This document shows, in pieces, positions 7,198 to 16,376 of a stretch of DNA of 33,079 bases. Each line of letters opens with the position of its first letter. The first letter of the stretch is position 1. The stretch covers positions 1 to 33,079 of the forward strand of contig CAZPME010000024.1 in NCBI GenBank assembly GCA_964587885.1, given 5' to 3'. This DNA is from UBA60 sp964587885. GTDB taxonomy: Archaea; Thermoplasmatota; Poseidoniia; Poseidoniales; Poseidoniaceae. The notes below the pieces were generated by a model. The model did no database searches and was not told the DNA's origin. It saw nothing but the letters and a program-made list of their open reading frames with translations. A program made the translations under genes and the position numbers.

Positions 7198-7326
7198 CGG
7201 GGATTGTGTGCGGGCGTGTAATGTCAGTAGTTGTTTGTTTTCATAACTATTATGCTAGTTTTTACTGCACTATAATGGGATTAATTTCCTCCAAGAGTTC
7301 AAAATAGACGTAAACTTCGGACTTCT

Positions 7327-7767
7327 ATGGCCCCCGATGAGCAGATGGCTCATGCATCAAGTCAAGCCTTCCTTGATTCGGTTTCGGAATTACCCCTTTC
7401 GGACAAGGAAAGAAATTGGTATTATGTCGATGTGAAAACTGTCTTAGGTGAAACTCCAATTATCAATCATGAGGTTAATCATGACAATGGTGATGCTCTT
7501 GTATTCTTGAAATCGAGCCTGATGTATTGTAACCCAAGCGAAGGACGGTTGCAACATTTCCCTCGCAATCTTGTTCACTGTTTTGTTGATGACTTTAGAA
7601 TGCGTAAAAAGGAGCACAGCAAAAATCTTATTTTTCGGGGAGAATTGTTTAGTGTAACCCCTCATGATGAGCAATTGTGCTGGAAACTTGAATGCAAGAA
7701 AGAGGGTGAAGTACCCCCCGCTCAGCGCGCAGTTGCTGAATGGATGTCTTGGTTGAATCGAGAATGA
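7327..7767 (+). CDS. Hypothetical cytoplasmic protein
   Basis: A 146-aa protein that I do not recognise. It has no signal peptide or membrane segment. It alternates short beta-like stretches (WYYVDVKTVL, GDALVFLKSSLMYC, NLIFRGELFSVTP, LCWKLECKK) with a helical C-terminus (AQRAVAEWMSWLNRE), and has four Cys and several His with no obvious zinc motif. The ATG at 7327 has no evident ribosome site, so a leaderless transcript is possible. It is divergent from lrp and convergent with the peroxiredoxin-like gene (27 bases between stops). Confidence 0.7.
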   Translation: MAPDEQMAHASSQAFLDSVSELPLSDKERNWYYVDVKTVLGETPIINHEVNHDNGDALVFLKSSLMYCNPSEGRLQHFPRNLVHCFVDDFRMRKKEHSKNLIFRGELFSVTPHDEQLCWKLECKKEGEVPPAQRAVAEWMSWLNRE

Positions 7768-7794
7768 TTCAGCCCGTCTCGGTTAATGTTAATA

Positions 7795-8337
7795 TCACAA
7801 TTTCCATTTTACTGAACAACCGATACTTTGTGTTCGGGTAATTGGCGGCTTGTCACCCATTGAATGGGCATCTAATGCATCCTGTAAGTCTCTTGAACCA
7901 ACACGGGTTGGATCTCTAGGGCTATCGTCCATCCTACCTCGATAAACCACTTCACCATCACCATTTAGAAGATAAAATTCTGGAGTTCGCTCTGCTCCCC
8001 ACGTCAAGGCTATCTCTTGGCTCTCATCGTGTAAATAGGCATATGACATACCTTTCTCAGCACGTTTGACCATACTTTCAAAAGAATCGTCAGGGTAATT
8101 TTCAGCATCGTTTGAGTTGATACCGACAAAACCCACACCTAGGTCATTAGCACGACGGGCTAAAGCCTCAATGCGCTCAACACTAGCGACCACATATGGA
8201 CAATGGTTGCATTCGAATACCACTATGGCTCCAGCGGGAGTCAATATATCATCAAAGGAGACTGTGTCGCCTCCGACCGCACTATTTGCATTTAGTAAAT
8301 TGAATGTTGTTACTTTGTCGCCCGCCTCATATCCCAT
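7795..8337 (-). CDS. Peroxiredoxin/thioredoxin-like protein (PRX_like1 type, CxxC)
   Basis: A 180-aa AhpC/TSA-fold protein. The active-site motif FECNHCPYVVASVERI has Cys43 and Cys46 in a CxxC arrangement, typical of the PRX-like-1 subgroup with the CNHCPYV signature. Family blocks GVGFVGINSNDAENYPDDSFE, AYLHDESQEIA and the cis-Pro region ERTPEFYLLNGDGEVVYRGRMDD are all present. The C-terminal SIGCSVKWK, with a third Cys, is also usual. Likely function: cytoplasmic thiol-disulphide or peroxide chemistry. The ATG at 8337 follows GGTGAACCT, a good ribosome site. The gene follows the TPR gene in the same direction with 54 bases between them. Confidence 0.88.
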   Translation of the reverse strand: MGYEAGDKVTTFNLLNANSAVGGDTVSFDDILTPAGAIVVFECNHCPYVVASVERIEALARRANDLGVGFVGINSNDAENYPDDSFESMVKRAEKGMSYAYLHDESQEIALTWGAERTPEFYLLNGDGEVVYRGRMDDSPRDPTRVGSRDLQDALDAHSMGDKPPITRTQSIGCSVKWKL

Positions 8338-8391
8338 AGGTTCACCAAGGTGGCGGTGGTGGTGAATGGCTTCAATGTTCGCCGAGCGACC

Positions 8392-10710
8392 TCAAGCATT
8401 CTTCAATGCTTCAGCAGCGGTAATTTTCACATCGCATTCATCAAAGCGGCGGCGCGCAATGGTGTTCTCGGCATCAATCGACAAGACGTCGCGCCACGCA
8501 ACCCTACCCTCATGCCAGCGGCCAGCTTCATGGTGAATCGCAGCAATGTGTAAACGGGATTCAATGTGGTGTTCATCAGCTTTGGCCGCTTTTTCAAAAT
8601 CAGCCAAGGCCGCTTCTTCACGACCCCATTCTAAGTAGAGTAATCCGCGTTGATGCCAAGCAGCCGAATTAGATGAGTCGAGGCGAAGGGCATCGTTGAG
8701 CGGGGTTTCTGCAAGTTCTGGACGTTCTAATGCCATATGGCAGGCGGCCAATTGCATCAAAGCATGAGCGTGACGTGGATTGGTCTCAATAACTGTCTCC
8801 CATCCCTCTTTGGCTTCTGACCATTGGGCTAACATCATTAGGGCTTCACATCTCCTTACCAGTGCCAATGCCAATTCGGGAGATTCTGATAACAAGATTT
8901 GGCAATCGTCCAAAGTCTCTTGGGCTTCATTGAGGGCCATGTTTACTGATGCTCTATTGAGGCGGGCACGAACATGATTTGGTTGCTTACTAATGGTGAT
9001 ATCATAGTATTCTTTCGCCTCTTCAAAGCGACAATTTGCAGCTGCAATATTTCCTTTAATGTAAGGAATAATTGGATTTTCAGGGTCGCTAACTGATGAT
9101 GATTCAACCAACCTCTGGGCCTCGGCCAAATCTCCGCAGTCAAGTGCTAAGAGAGCAGCTTCAGCATCAAGAGCGGAAGTTTCTTCCATTAAGCGGCGCG
9201 CGCGATTTAATGATTCTTCAGCAGTTTCGAGTTCTTTCATTAGGCGCTGAACTCGAGCCAAACCAAGCCAAGCGATTCCAGATTCCCGATCTACATCTAA
9301 AGCTTGGCGGAAATTGTCTGCTGCTACGGTGAGAAGTGCTCGATCAGTGTCGCCAGTTCCGTCTCGCTTATGATCGGCTAGAGCGAGATGGAGTCGGCCC
9401 CATTCAAGTTGCAAATATAGACTCATTGTCGGTGGTTTGGGGGACGTACGAAGCAAATTTTCAGCAACTTCAATTTCTCCATTTTGCAATGCCATTCGTG
9501 CCATTGCTGCGCGCAACTCATCATTTTCAGGACTATTGTTAAGGGACTTTTCAAGCGATGCTTTTGCCTCGGTTGATTTGCCGGTCGCCGCCATTAGATC
9601 GGCTTTAAGGAGAATTAACTCTGTTCCGCCAGCCGAAAGGGCGACAGCATGTATGGCGGATTTGAGGGCGGCGGCTAACTCGCGGTTATTGTTGGCGAGA
9701 ATACGCGCCTTTAGGGCCCAAGCATCGCCATCTTGTCGGTTCAATTCCAAACATTTCTCGACTGCCGATAACGCTTCACCTAACTCGTCTAATTCGAAAT
9801 GGAGATTGGACTTACGTCGCCAATCATCGCTTCTACTCGGGTCTTCTTCAAGTGCCTTGTTGAGAGATTCAATGGCTTCACTACGCTCACCGGCTCGCTC
9901 GCGCAGACCTGATAATAGTGATCGATCGGCAGGGGTGTCAATTCCTAATGCAGTAAGGCGCCGTACACTACGTTCAGCCCCAGCATCACCTTCACGTGCC
10001 AATAAATTAGCATGGGAGCGTAATAGTTGTGGGTTATCAGGATCACGCTTTAGTTGGGCTTCAAGCCAACTTCGGCGGGCTACATCATCGCCAGCTTCTG
10101 AAGCGAGATGTTCTAATGCACGCAGAGTGGTTCTTTCGCCCGGAGCAATGCGGGCAGCTTCTTCATAGCACGCCAATGCCCATGAGCGGTGGCCGTTTCG
10201 ATATGCCAATTCCCCGAGGCGGCGAGCCTCTAAATCAGTTAGCCCAAGATCGCTGGGCCTTAGCCCAACTTCAATGAATACCTCATGTAATCGGTCAGCC
10301 AAACGTAGAGTTCCCAAATCCAACTCACTTCGCGGAGTATCAAGATCGCCGTCAACATCGACTGTTGATAGAAGATCGCGAACTGCTGAAAGTAAGGTGT
10401 TTGCGGCTGATTCGGGATCTGCTGATAGAATATCACCAGACAAACTCAATTCAATATTGTCGAGAGCCCGGTGGGTTTCAATAATACTTTGCAGTTCCGG
10501 ATTAGCATGCAATAATGCTACTACACCTGTATGCAATTCATCCACAGTAGTGCGAATACTGTCTAAAGTAAGGGCGGTACTTATCCGGTCCGCAGATAAT
10601 TCTTCTTGTAATCTCCTCATACTTTCGTCGGTGGTCGCTAACCACCATGTCAGTGTGCCGCTTGCGACTACCAAAAAGAAGGCCAGAATGATTGTGAATG
10701 GTTCCATCAT
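8392..10710 (-). CDS. Membrane-anchored tetratricopeptide repeat (TPR) protein
   Basis: A 772-aa protein. An N-terminal membrane anchor at residues 4-24 (PFTIILAFFLVVASGTLTWW) is followed by a short coiled-coil region. From about residue 160 there are many TPR units; clear examples are AYRNGHRSWALACYEEAARIAPGE, AIESLNKALEEDPSRSDDW, ALSAVEKCLELNRQDGDAW, RQALDVDRESGIAWLGLARV and AALADFEKAAKADEHH, each with the alternating small/large helix-pair pattern. TPRs are protein-binding scaffolds; no catalytic domain is seen. Which side the domain faces depends on anchor topology; the short N-terminus followed by a charged coil suggests cytoplasmic. Tandem ATGs at 10710 and 10707 follow GGGGT. It is divergent from the coiled-coil gene at 10908. 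Confidence 0.88.
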   Translation of the reverse strand: MMEPFTIILAFFLVVASGTLTWWLATTDESMRRLQEELSADRISTALTLDSIRTTVDELHTGVVALLHANPELQSIIETHRALDNIELSLSGDILSADPESAANTLLSAVRDLLSTVDVDGDLDTPRSELDLGTLRLADRLHEVFIEVGLRPSDLGLTDLEARRLGELAYRNGHRSWALACYEEAARIAPGERTTLRALEHLASEAGDDVARRSWLEAQLKRDPDNPQLLRSHANLLAREGDAGAERSVRRLTALGIDTPADRSLLSGLRERAGERSEAIESLNKALEEDPSRSDDWRRKSNLHFELDELGEALSAVEKCLELNRQDGDAWALKARILANNNRELAAALKSAIHAVALSAGGTELILLKADLMAATGKSTEAKASLEKSLNNSPENDELRAAMARMALQNGEIEVAENLLRTSPKPPTMSLYLQLEWGRLHLALADHKRDGTGDTDRALLTVAADNFRQALDVDRESGIAWLGLARVQRLMKELETAEESLNRARRLMEETSALDAEAALLALDCGDLAEAQRLVESSSVSDPENPIIPYIKGNIAAANCRFEEAKEYYDITISKQPNHVRARLNRASVNMALNEAQETLDDCQILLSESPELALALVRRCEALMMLAQWSEAKEGWETVIETNPRHAHALMQLAACHMALERPELAETPLNDALRLDSSNSAAWHQRGLLYLEWGREEAALADFEKAAKADEHHIESRLHIAAIHHEAGRWHEGRVAWRDVLSIDAENTIARRRFDECDVKITAAEALKNA

Positions 10711-10791
10711 ACCCCAGCCCGCTTGAAGCGGTTTTATGGTCTGCGGCTGAAAGTAGGCGCGTAATGTCGGTTTGTCGACCCTTTTTTCCTC

Positions 10792-10806
10792 ACGGCCATA
10801 GGCCGT
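10792..10806. promoter_or_regulatory. Palindrome in divergent promoter region
   Basis: acggcc-ata-ggccgt is a perfect 6-bp inverted repeat with a 3-base centre, lying between the divergent TPR and coiled-coil genes. It could be an operator for both genes; this is inferred from position only. Confidence 0.4.
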
Positions 10807-10882
10807 AACGGAAATGAGAAATTACCAAGAAAACGTCCTTTTTAGATTTCTAATGACCGATATAGACATGGTCTCTCTGTAT

Positions 10883-10900
10883 CCCGTATTAGGATACGGG
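10883..10900 (+). promoter_or_regulatory. Hairpin overlapping the ribosome site of the coiled-coil gene
   Basis: cccgtat-tagg-atacggg is a perfect 7-bp stem with a 4-nt loop. Its 3' arm runs directly into ggg-tgat-ATG, so part of the G-rich ribosome site of the gene at 10908 is paired in the folded RNA. It could lower or regulate translation. Confidence 0.5.
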
Positions 10901-10907
10901 GGGTGAT

Positions 10908-13700
10908 ATGGTGATTGAAGACGGCCAAGAATGGTGGTCTGACCGATTGGAATTTTTTTCTGCAAGCGGTTATGATGTAACTGGCATGGGTGAAGAGTTG
11001 CGGAGTCACCCAGAGATGGCCAGCAAACGCTTAGAAAGATTCGAGGAATTAATCGGTATAGCAGAAAATTTGCGCCAACAATTATTGCGCTTACCTAGCC
11101 ATTGGGAAGTGGCACGAAATGACTGGTTACAACTACTCGACGACCCCCGTCATGCAATCGCAGTTGAAAATGAATTCAAACGGATGCAATTATCGATGCG
11201 CCCCTGGGGGTTAGAAGCTGATGCATATCGCAGTGAATGGGAGAACGCTGGTCAAATTGAAAAATTGGATGCAGCAATCAATCGCTTAGATTCTCTTGAT
11301 GTCTCGCTAGCGCTGGAGGCAAGCCAGGTTTGCTCAACCATCGCGACTACGGTAAATGGTGATGGATTGCTAGGTGAAGTTAGTCAACTTGAGGAGAAGC
11401 AGCGTAAGCGCGTTGCCAATTTACGTGAAATGGCCGAGCTTCTCGAAGGGCGGGGGTTTTCAGTCGGATCTGTCTTTGAAGGTGGGTTAGCCGCTGCGGC
11501 TGAACGACTTGGGGTTCTTGCTGACCGTGCTGACCGACACCAGCATATTGCTGATTTAATCGTCGAAAATGTCACTCCTTTTGATGCTGAGTTGGCCGGT
11601 GATTTTATTGCTCGTAGAAGGGAAATTCAAAGATTGCGCTCGGATGATGAAGAAAAACACCTGCGCCAATTAGAATCTGAAATTCACGCCGTCTCAGACT
11701 CGTTTAGAAGGCGTTTGAGTCGCTTACAAGAACAAGTCGATCGTTGGCAGAAAAACGGTTATTCAATGCCGATTGAAGGGGCAATCCCTGCTGAAGATTT
11801 GCTAATCTGGGAGACGCGAATGTTGGAGATAGAGCGGGCAATCAAGGCTTGTGATTCAACTTGGGAACGTATCGAGATGAGGTTAGAGACTTGGCCGGAT
11901 AAGCGAAAAGAGGCAAATGATTTGAAGGGCGACTTACAAAGAATTGAAGATATGGTTGCTTTGGCTGACGATATGGATGAAATGACTAAAACCGTTGAAG
12001 GTGAAGGTCAGGCACTAATGGATTGGTGGTCTGATTATGGTTTTTCGATGGCTTTATGGCGGCACCGGTTTGATGATTGCCCAAGAATTGCTCTCGAAGA
12101 ATTCAGAACATATGTCCCTCGACTTGAAGAGGTTAAGCGGATCATTGATGGAATTGAATTGCTTGATACTTCAATGGGGGGCGCAAGCACTGCTCTTACT
12201 CATACAACAGCATTACGTGATGCTGTTTTAGAGGAAGAGAATATTGTAAGTGCTCGCGGGTGGTTAGAGGCTAGAAGGCGACGAAATTTGCGTCACAGAG
12301 TAATGCTAGAACATGAGTGGGAAAAACTCGTGACAAGTGGAAAGGCTGATGAAAATAAAAACGTTGATGATTTGAAATTAACCGAGTTTGAAGCGTTAAT
12401 TACCGCCACCGGATTGGCTGGGAAATCTCCCCTCCCCATCGCCTCATCCCTAGGCGAAGGGGCAGCAACCCGACTGATTGAACAAGTTTTCCAACTGCTT
12501 GACGGGTGGGAGGGGATGGGTTGGGATACCTTGACATTGCGCGATATTGCTGAAGGTGATTCAATGGCTGCCGGGAAATTGTTACCCGCAATACGTATCG
12601 AAATGCAGCGCCATCAACAATTGCGCCAGCGCTTGGAAATTTTACCACTAGAACGCAGTGATGAAATCTTAACCCGCGTTGAATTAGATATTAGAAAACC
12701 TGAACGGCTTGAGGCATTGTGGAAAGACCTGCCTAGAATTGCAGCAGCACTAGCAAACTTACCTCCGGTTGAAAATGAGAAGCATTGGCGTTCTTGGACT
12801 CCACAACAAGTCCAGCGTCCAGTACTACTCCCCCACACATTACCGAGTAAAGGAATAGGGCAGATGCCGGATAATTCCGAACTAGAAGTTCTTGAAGCGA
12901 CAATTTTGGCGATGACAGAAGGTGATTCTCCCAAGCAAGAAGGAGAGGTAGATGTTATTGACGAGGTAGTGCCGAAATTGGATCCTGTTTCAAAACCTGA
13001 AATTGTAATTCCGCCAGCGGAAATTGTCATTGATGACGAGAAAGGGATTGAATCAAGTGAAAACATTGTTCAACCTGTTGTGGAAACCAAGAGAGAGTCA
13101 GTAAATATAGTCGTTAATATGAATCCAATTGTTGAGGATCAAACTAAAGTAAAAAACGCACCTGAGGTTTTGGTCAATGCAAGTCTTGAGTGGGAGGGCT
13201 TTGCTGATGCGGTTTCAGAGCTGTTATCATTACTTGGAATTGAAGGTAATGATGGGTTTTCTTTGCCAAATGATTTGCCGCAATTGCGCCGCACTTTATC
13301 GCCACATGTTGGTATTATCCCGCGGGATACACGAGTCGATCGTTTGCTGCGGTTATCTCTACGTTCCATTCCTACTGCTGAAGATAGTCAAGACATAGTA
13401 GATAATTCAACTATACTCATTTCTAAACTAGCCGCCGCTGCTGAACGGTTAGGTATTTGGACAAAGGAACGAATGCAATTTCGTGGACTCAAAACCTGTG
13501 GGAAATTATTACCCGATAGCCTAGTGCTAGGGGTTGCATTAGAACGTATTCCAGGCCCTGGTGTTGCCATTCCATTAATTGTTGATGATATTTCTCTAGC
13601 TAGAATTACCGAGTATGAAATATTGCTCCAACAAGTTGAGAATTTACGTGGGGTCGCAATTTTACCAAGTGCAGGAAATATCGCTTCAGCTAGCGCTTAA
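10908..13700 (+). CDS. Large modular coiled-coil protein, unknown family
   Basis: A 930-aa cytoplasmic protein with no signal, membrane span or nucleotide-binding motif. It is mostly helical and charged. A module recurs: a Trp or long helix, then G(Y/F/W)-S/D-(V/M/T), a loop with Pro, and a helix ending in LP or WP. Copies begin near residues 10 (WWSDRLEFFSASGYDV), 175 (LREMAELLEGRGFSV), 275 (LQEQVDRWQKNGYSM), 370 (LMDWWSDYGFSM) and 528 (QLLDGWEGMGWDT). The string LAAAAERLG occurs twice, at about 194 and 841. Residues 650-760 are an acidic, Pro/Val-rich linker before a globular-looking C-terminal domain (760-930). Possible role: scaffold or chromosome- or envelope-associated structural protein, by analogy only. 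The ATG at 10908 follows GGGGGGTGAT. Its stop overlaps the convergent proline-rich gene by 4 bases. Confidence 0.8.
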   Translation: MVIEDGQEWWSDRLEFFSASGYDVTGMGEELRSHPEMASKRLERFEELIGIAENLRQQLLRLPSHWEVARNDWLQLLDDPRHAIAVENEFKRMQLSMRPWGLEADAYRSEWENAGQIEKLDAAINRLDSLDVSLALEASQVCSTIATTVNGDGLLGEVSQLEEKQRKRVANLREMAELLEGRGFSVGSVFEGGLAAAAERLGVLADRADRHQHIADLIVENVTPFDAELAGDFIARRREIQRLRSDDEEKHLRQLESEIHAVSDSFRRRLSRLQEQVDRWQKNGYSMPIEGAIPAEDLLIWETRMLEIERAIKACDSTWERIEMRLETWPDKRKEANDLKGDLQRIEDMVALADDMDEMTKTVEGEGQALMDWWSDYGFSMALWRHRFDDCPRIALEEFRTYVPRLEEVKRIIDGIELLDTSMGGASTALTHTTALRDAVLEEENIVSARGWLEARRRRNLRHRVMLEHEWEKLVTSGKADENKNVDDLKLTEFEALITATGLAGKSPLPIASSLGEGAATRLIEQVFQLLDGWEGMGWDTLTLRDIAEGDSMAAGKLLPAIRIEMQRHQQLRQRLEILPLERSDEILTRVELDIRKPERLEALWKDLPRIAAALANLPPVENEKHWRSWTPQQVQRPVLLPHTLPSKGIGQMPDNSELEVLEATILAMTEGDSPKQEGEVDVIDEVVPKLDPVSKPEIVIPPAEIVIDDEKGIESSENIVQPVVETKRESVNIVVNMNPIVEDQTKVKNAPEVLVNASLEWEGFADAVSELLSLLGIEGNDGFSLPNDLPQLRRTLSPHVGIIPRDTRVDRLLRLSLRSIPTAEDSQDIVDNSTILISKLAAAAERLGIWTKERMQFRGLKTCGKLLPDSLVLGVALERIPGPGVAIPLIVDDISLARITEYEILLQQVENLRGVAILPSAGNIASASA

Positions 13701-15133
13701 TCGCCAAGAGCGTTCAATAACTCATCCTTTTCAACTGTTGACATAGTGTCGACACGTTCGCCAGCAGGAACGGGGGATTTAGGGGGTTGGTCAGTTGGTT
13801 CAAGGCCAAGGTCAAGAGAATCAATACTCACTGGAGCGGCGCCCATAGGTGGGGGTGGCATACCTATTCCCGCAGGTGGTAGGGGGGCTGGTGCAGGCAT
13901 TCCCATTCCCGGAGGGGGGGCTGGTGCGGGCATTCCCATTCCCGGAGGGGGGGCTGGTGCGGGCATTCCCATCCCTGGAGGGGGGGCTGGTGCGGGCATT
14001 CCCACCTCTGGAGGGGGTGCTGGGGCTGGCATTGGTGCCATTTCTGGAGGTGAAGATTGGTCCAAAACGGGTGGCGGGGGTAATTCTGGCATTGGCTCCT
14101 GAGAAGGCTCTGTGGTTTCGGTTGGTGGGTGCGGTAGTGGAGGTGCAGGTTGCTGTATTAGCCCGGGTGCTTCGCCCCCAACAAGTGGTGGTTCTGTAAT
14201 CGGTGTTGGATTGAAGGCGGGCAATGGAATAGCGGCAGCGGCAGCGGCTTCAGCTTCAGCAGCGGCAGCTGCCTCAGCATTCAAGCGAGCCTTTTCCTCT
14301 GCTTTGGCAATCCTTTCAGCTTGGCGGGCTGCCTTACGCTCTGCTGCAATTTGTTTGGCCTTACGCCTTTCAGCATCATATTGCAATGCTAGTTCATCTA
14401 ATTCTGCAGTATCCAAGTCGCCGCCATTTAACACTCCGCGAACCGATGAGTCAAGGCGATTCATGCTGGCTGCGGTTAGTGGGCGGTTTGACCCCCAGCG
14501 CCAAATTATTAATCGATGATTTTGCCCCGATGATTGGAACGTGATTACTTCTGGATCGGCTAATTGGAAAGCAGAAAGTGCTCCGCCGCAAAGTAGTGGA
14601 ATTAGCCCCCACCAATTACCAGTAAGCAATGCACCTAATCCCATCATTGTGATTAGCCACCATACAGATACACCACTGTCGAGCCAATCGACTCGCCGGT
14701 GAGAGAAGCCTTGGAAGGCTTCACGCTTGAGCATCAAATCAGTTTGCGCATCAAGTTCTTCACCATTTCTTGTAATTCTAACTACTCGGATTAAGTCTTC
14801 ATCTACTAATAATGAGTGAGCCTGGTCACCAGATTTGGATTCACGGATGATGAATTCGCTGAAATCTTCATCAAGAATTGCTTTGGCGCGTGCGGGCGAG
14901 TATTCCGCAACCACCTCATTGGTTTGGGTATCATCATCATCAATAGATTCTTCAGTTGGGTTTGTTACTGAGGTCTCAGCATTTTGGGCTTCATCGCCAT
15001 CTAATTCATTGTCGGTAGATGATTCGCTGATTTCACTAGCGTTTGATGCGGATTCATCCGCATTGGCTACGCCCCAGAAATTTTCTTCTTCTGCGATATC
15101 CGCCGATTCTTCAGTGTCACTAGCATCGGACAT
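13697..15133 (-). CDS. Membrane protein with acidic N-terminus, coiled coil and proline-rich repeats
   Basis: A 478-aa protein of unknown family. Residues 1-75 are acidic and Ser/Thr/Asn-rich; 76-145 look folded. Two closely spaced hydrophobic segments, about 153-171 (SVWWLITMMGLGALLTG) and 174-191 (WWGLIPLLCGGALSAF), form a hairpin in the membrane, so both long tails should be cytoplasmic. Residues 243-300 are a charged Ala/Lys/Arg/Glu helix or coiled coil. From 303 on the chain is Pro-rich, with tandem MPAPAPPPGMG units at about 367-415, and ends in a short acidic helix (STVEKDELLNALGD). Such tails usually bind other proteins. The gene follows dnaG in the same direction by 52 bases, suggesting co-transcription. 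Confidence 0.82.
   Translation of the reverse strand: MSDASDTEESADIAEEENFWGVANADESASNASEISESSTDNELDGDEAQNAETSVTNPTEESIDDDDTQTNEVVAEYSPARAKAILDEDFSEFIIRESKSGDQAHSLLVDEDLIRVVRITRNGEELDAQTDLMLKREAFQGFSHRRVDWLDSGVSVWWLITMMGLGALLTGNWWGLIPLLCGGALSAFQLADPEVITFQSSGQNHRLIIWRWGSNRPLTAASMNRLDSSVRGVLNGGDLDTAELDELALQYDAERRKAKQIAAERKAARQAERIAKAEEKARLNAEAAAAAEAEAAAAAAIPLPAFNPTPITEPPLVGGEAPGLIQQPAPPLPHPPTETTEPSQEPMPELPPPPVLDQSSPPEMAPMPAPAPPPEVGMPAPAPPPGMGMPAPAPPPGMGMPAPAPPPGMGMPAPAPLPPAGIGMPPPPMGAAPVSIDSLDLGLEPTDQPPKSPVPAGERVDTMSTVEKDELLNALGD
13882..14019. repeat. 33-bp tandem repeat encoding MPAPAPPPGMG
   Basis: Four units of 33 bp (ctgg at 13888, 13921, 13954 and 13987) plus degenerate flanks, each with a run of 6-7 G followed by ctggtgcgggcattccca. 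On the minus strand each encodes 11 residues of the Pro-rich tail. Near identity of units 1-3 suggests recent amplification. Confidence 0.9.
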
Positions 15134-15185
15134 ACTACAGCGAGGTCAGCGGACGCTGATGACCTTTCACCTTGTGGGGGCTGAA

Positions 15186-16376
15186 TTATTGGTAATCTGC
15201 CAATAAGTACGTTTCTACCTCATCCGAGGTTGAAAACCCTTTGCCTGCACTAGTACCGACTAAGGTTTCAATGGCTGCGGTGCTAGCAATTTGCACCATT
15301 CGATCACTGAGTGGGCCATTGAAAACTATGGCAACCGCGCCATCGGCTTTCTCGGCTTCTTTAGCAAGTTTTGATGGGCCAATTGGCTCAGACAAGGTTC
15401 CGTCAACGTATACGATAAGGGCTTTCTTCGTAGCCAAATCTCCCATGTGGTCAAACAATTCTTGAGCCTTTTCTGTAGCAACTGTGGGCTTTTCATCATT
15501 CGTATCGTCCTCAGCCTCTTTGGCTTCGATCTTCTTGAAAAAGCGGTCTGCTTCAACCTTCATTGACAAACACTTGGTGACTGTCTTTTGTGGCAATAAT
15601 TCCCACTCTTGTCCGACTGGTGCTTGAGCGACAAAATCGACCTTGAGGGCACTAAACAATTGTTGGAATAACATTTCACCGCCGCGATCGCCATCTATGG
15701 CGACGATTACGGTTTCCTTGCCATTGGCTAAATCGATTAATTCCTGCTTAATATTACCTGCGCCATCGGCAGAAATTGCGTTTTTGATGCCGAAATTAAT
15801 AATGTTACGAACATCATTGCGGCCTTCTACTATAATCAGTGAATCGCTGCTCTCGACATTTGGTCCACAAGTTAAACCATGAAAATTAGTGACTTGCTGG
15901 GTAGTCAATACTGAACGTACCTCTTCGATTACGGTCTTACTGGCAGCGCTGCCACTATTGACCATTTCAAGAAGTAGTTGTTTGGCACGATCGACGACAT
16001 TATTGCGCTTAACGGCACGAATATCATGAATTTCTGATACCTTGATTACCGCATTACATGGGCCAATTCGGTCAATCGTCTCTAATGATGATGCTATGAT
16101 TGCGGTCTCGACATTATCCATGCTACTCGGTATTGTTATTTCTCCTGAGGCTCGTCCTTTACTTACATCCATCGTTACATCGACATGGCCAATGCGGGCC
16201 GTACGCTGTAATTTTCTCAATTCTAAGTCGTCACCAAGTAGACCTTCGGTCTGCCCCATAATCGCACCGATTACATCTTTCCTTTGGACGGTACCATCAA
16301 TCTCTAATGATGCGTGAATCATGTATTTCATGGCCTTAGATTTGTTGCCACCTCTGTTATTGTCTCTTTTTCCCAT
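15186..16376 (-). CDS. dnaG: Archaeal DnaG-type primase
   Basis: A 396-aa protein with the archaeal DnaG layout: an N-terminal domain (residues 1-165, including GHVDVTMDVSKGRASGEITIPSS in part and ETIDRIGPCNAVIKV), a central Toprim domain (about 172-250) with the acidic motifs VEGRNDV (183-189) and DGDRGG (228-233) that bind Mg2+, and a C-terminal region. Unlike bacterial DnaG it lacks the N-terminal zinc finger and helicase-binding domain. In other archaea the protein makes short RNA primers in vitro and is found with the exosome, so roles in priming and RNA processing are both possible. The ATG at 16376 follows a strong GGAG site. A proline-rich membrane protein gene follows on the same strand. 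Confidence 0.95.
   Translation of the reverse strand: MGKRDNNRGGNKSKAMKYMIHASLEIDGTVQRKDVIGAIMGQTEGLLGDDLELRKLQRTARIGHVDVTMDVSKGRASGEITIPSSMDNVETAIIASSLETIDRIGPCNAVIKVSEIHDIRAVKRNNVVDRAKQLLLEMVNSGSAASKTVIEEVRSVLTTQQVTNFHGLTCGPNVESSDSLIIVEGRNDVRNIINFGIKNAISADGAGNIKQELIDLANGKETVIVAIDGDRGGEMLFQQLFSALKVDFVAQAPVGQEWELLPQKTVTKCLSMKVEADRFFKKIEAKEAEDDTNDEKPTVATEKAQELFDHMGDLATKKALIVYVDGTLSEPIGPSKLAKEAEKADGAVAIVFNGPLSDRMVQIASTAAIETLVGTSAGKGFSTSDEVETYLLADYQ

Noticed and set aside
13746..14519. Plus-strand Gly/Ala-rich and Pro-rich open frames
   Set aside because: They are mirror frames of the 33-bp repeats and Ala-rich helix in the minus-strand membrane protein.
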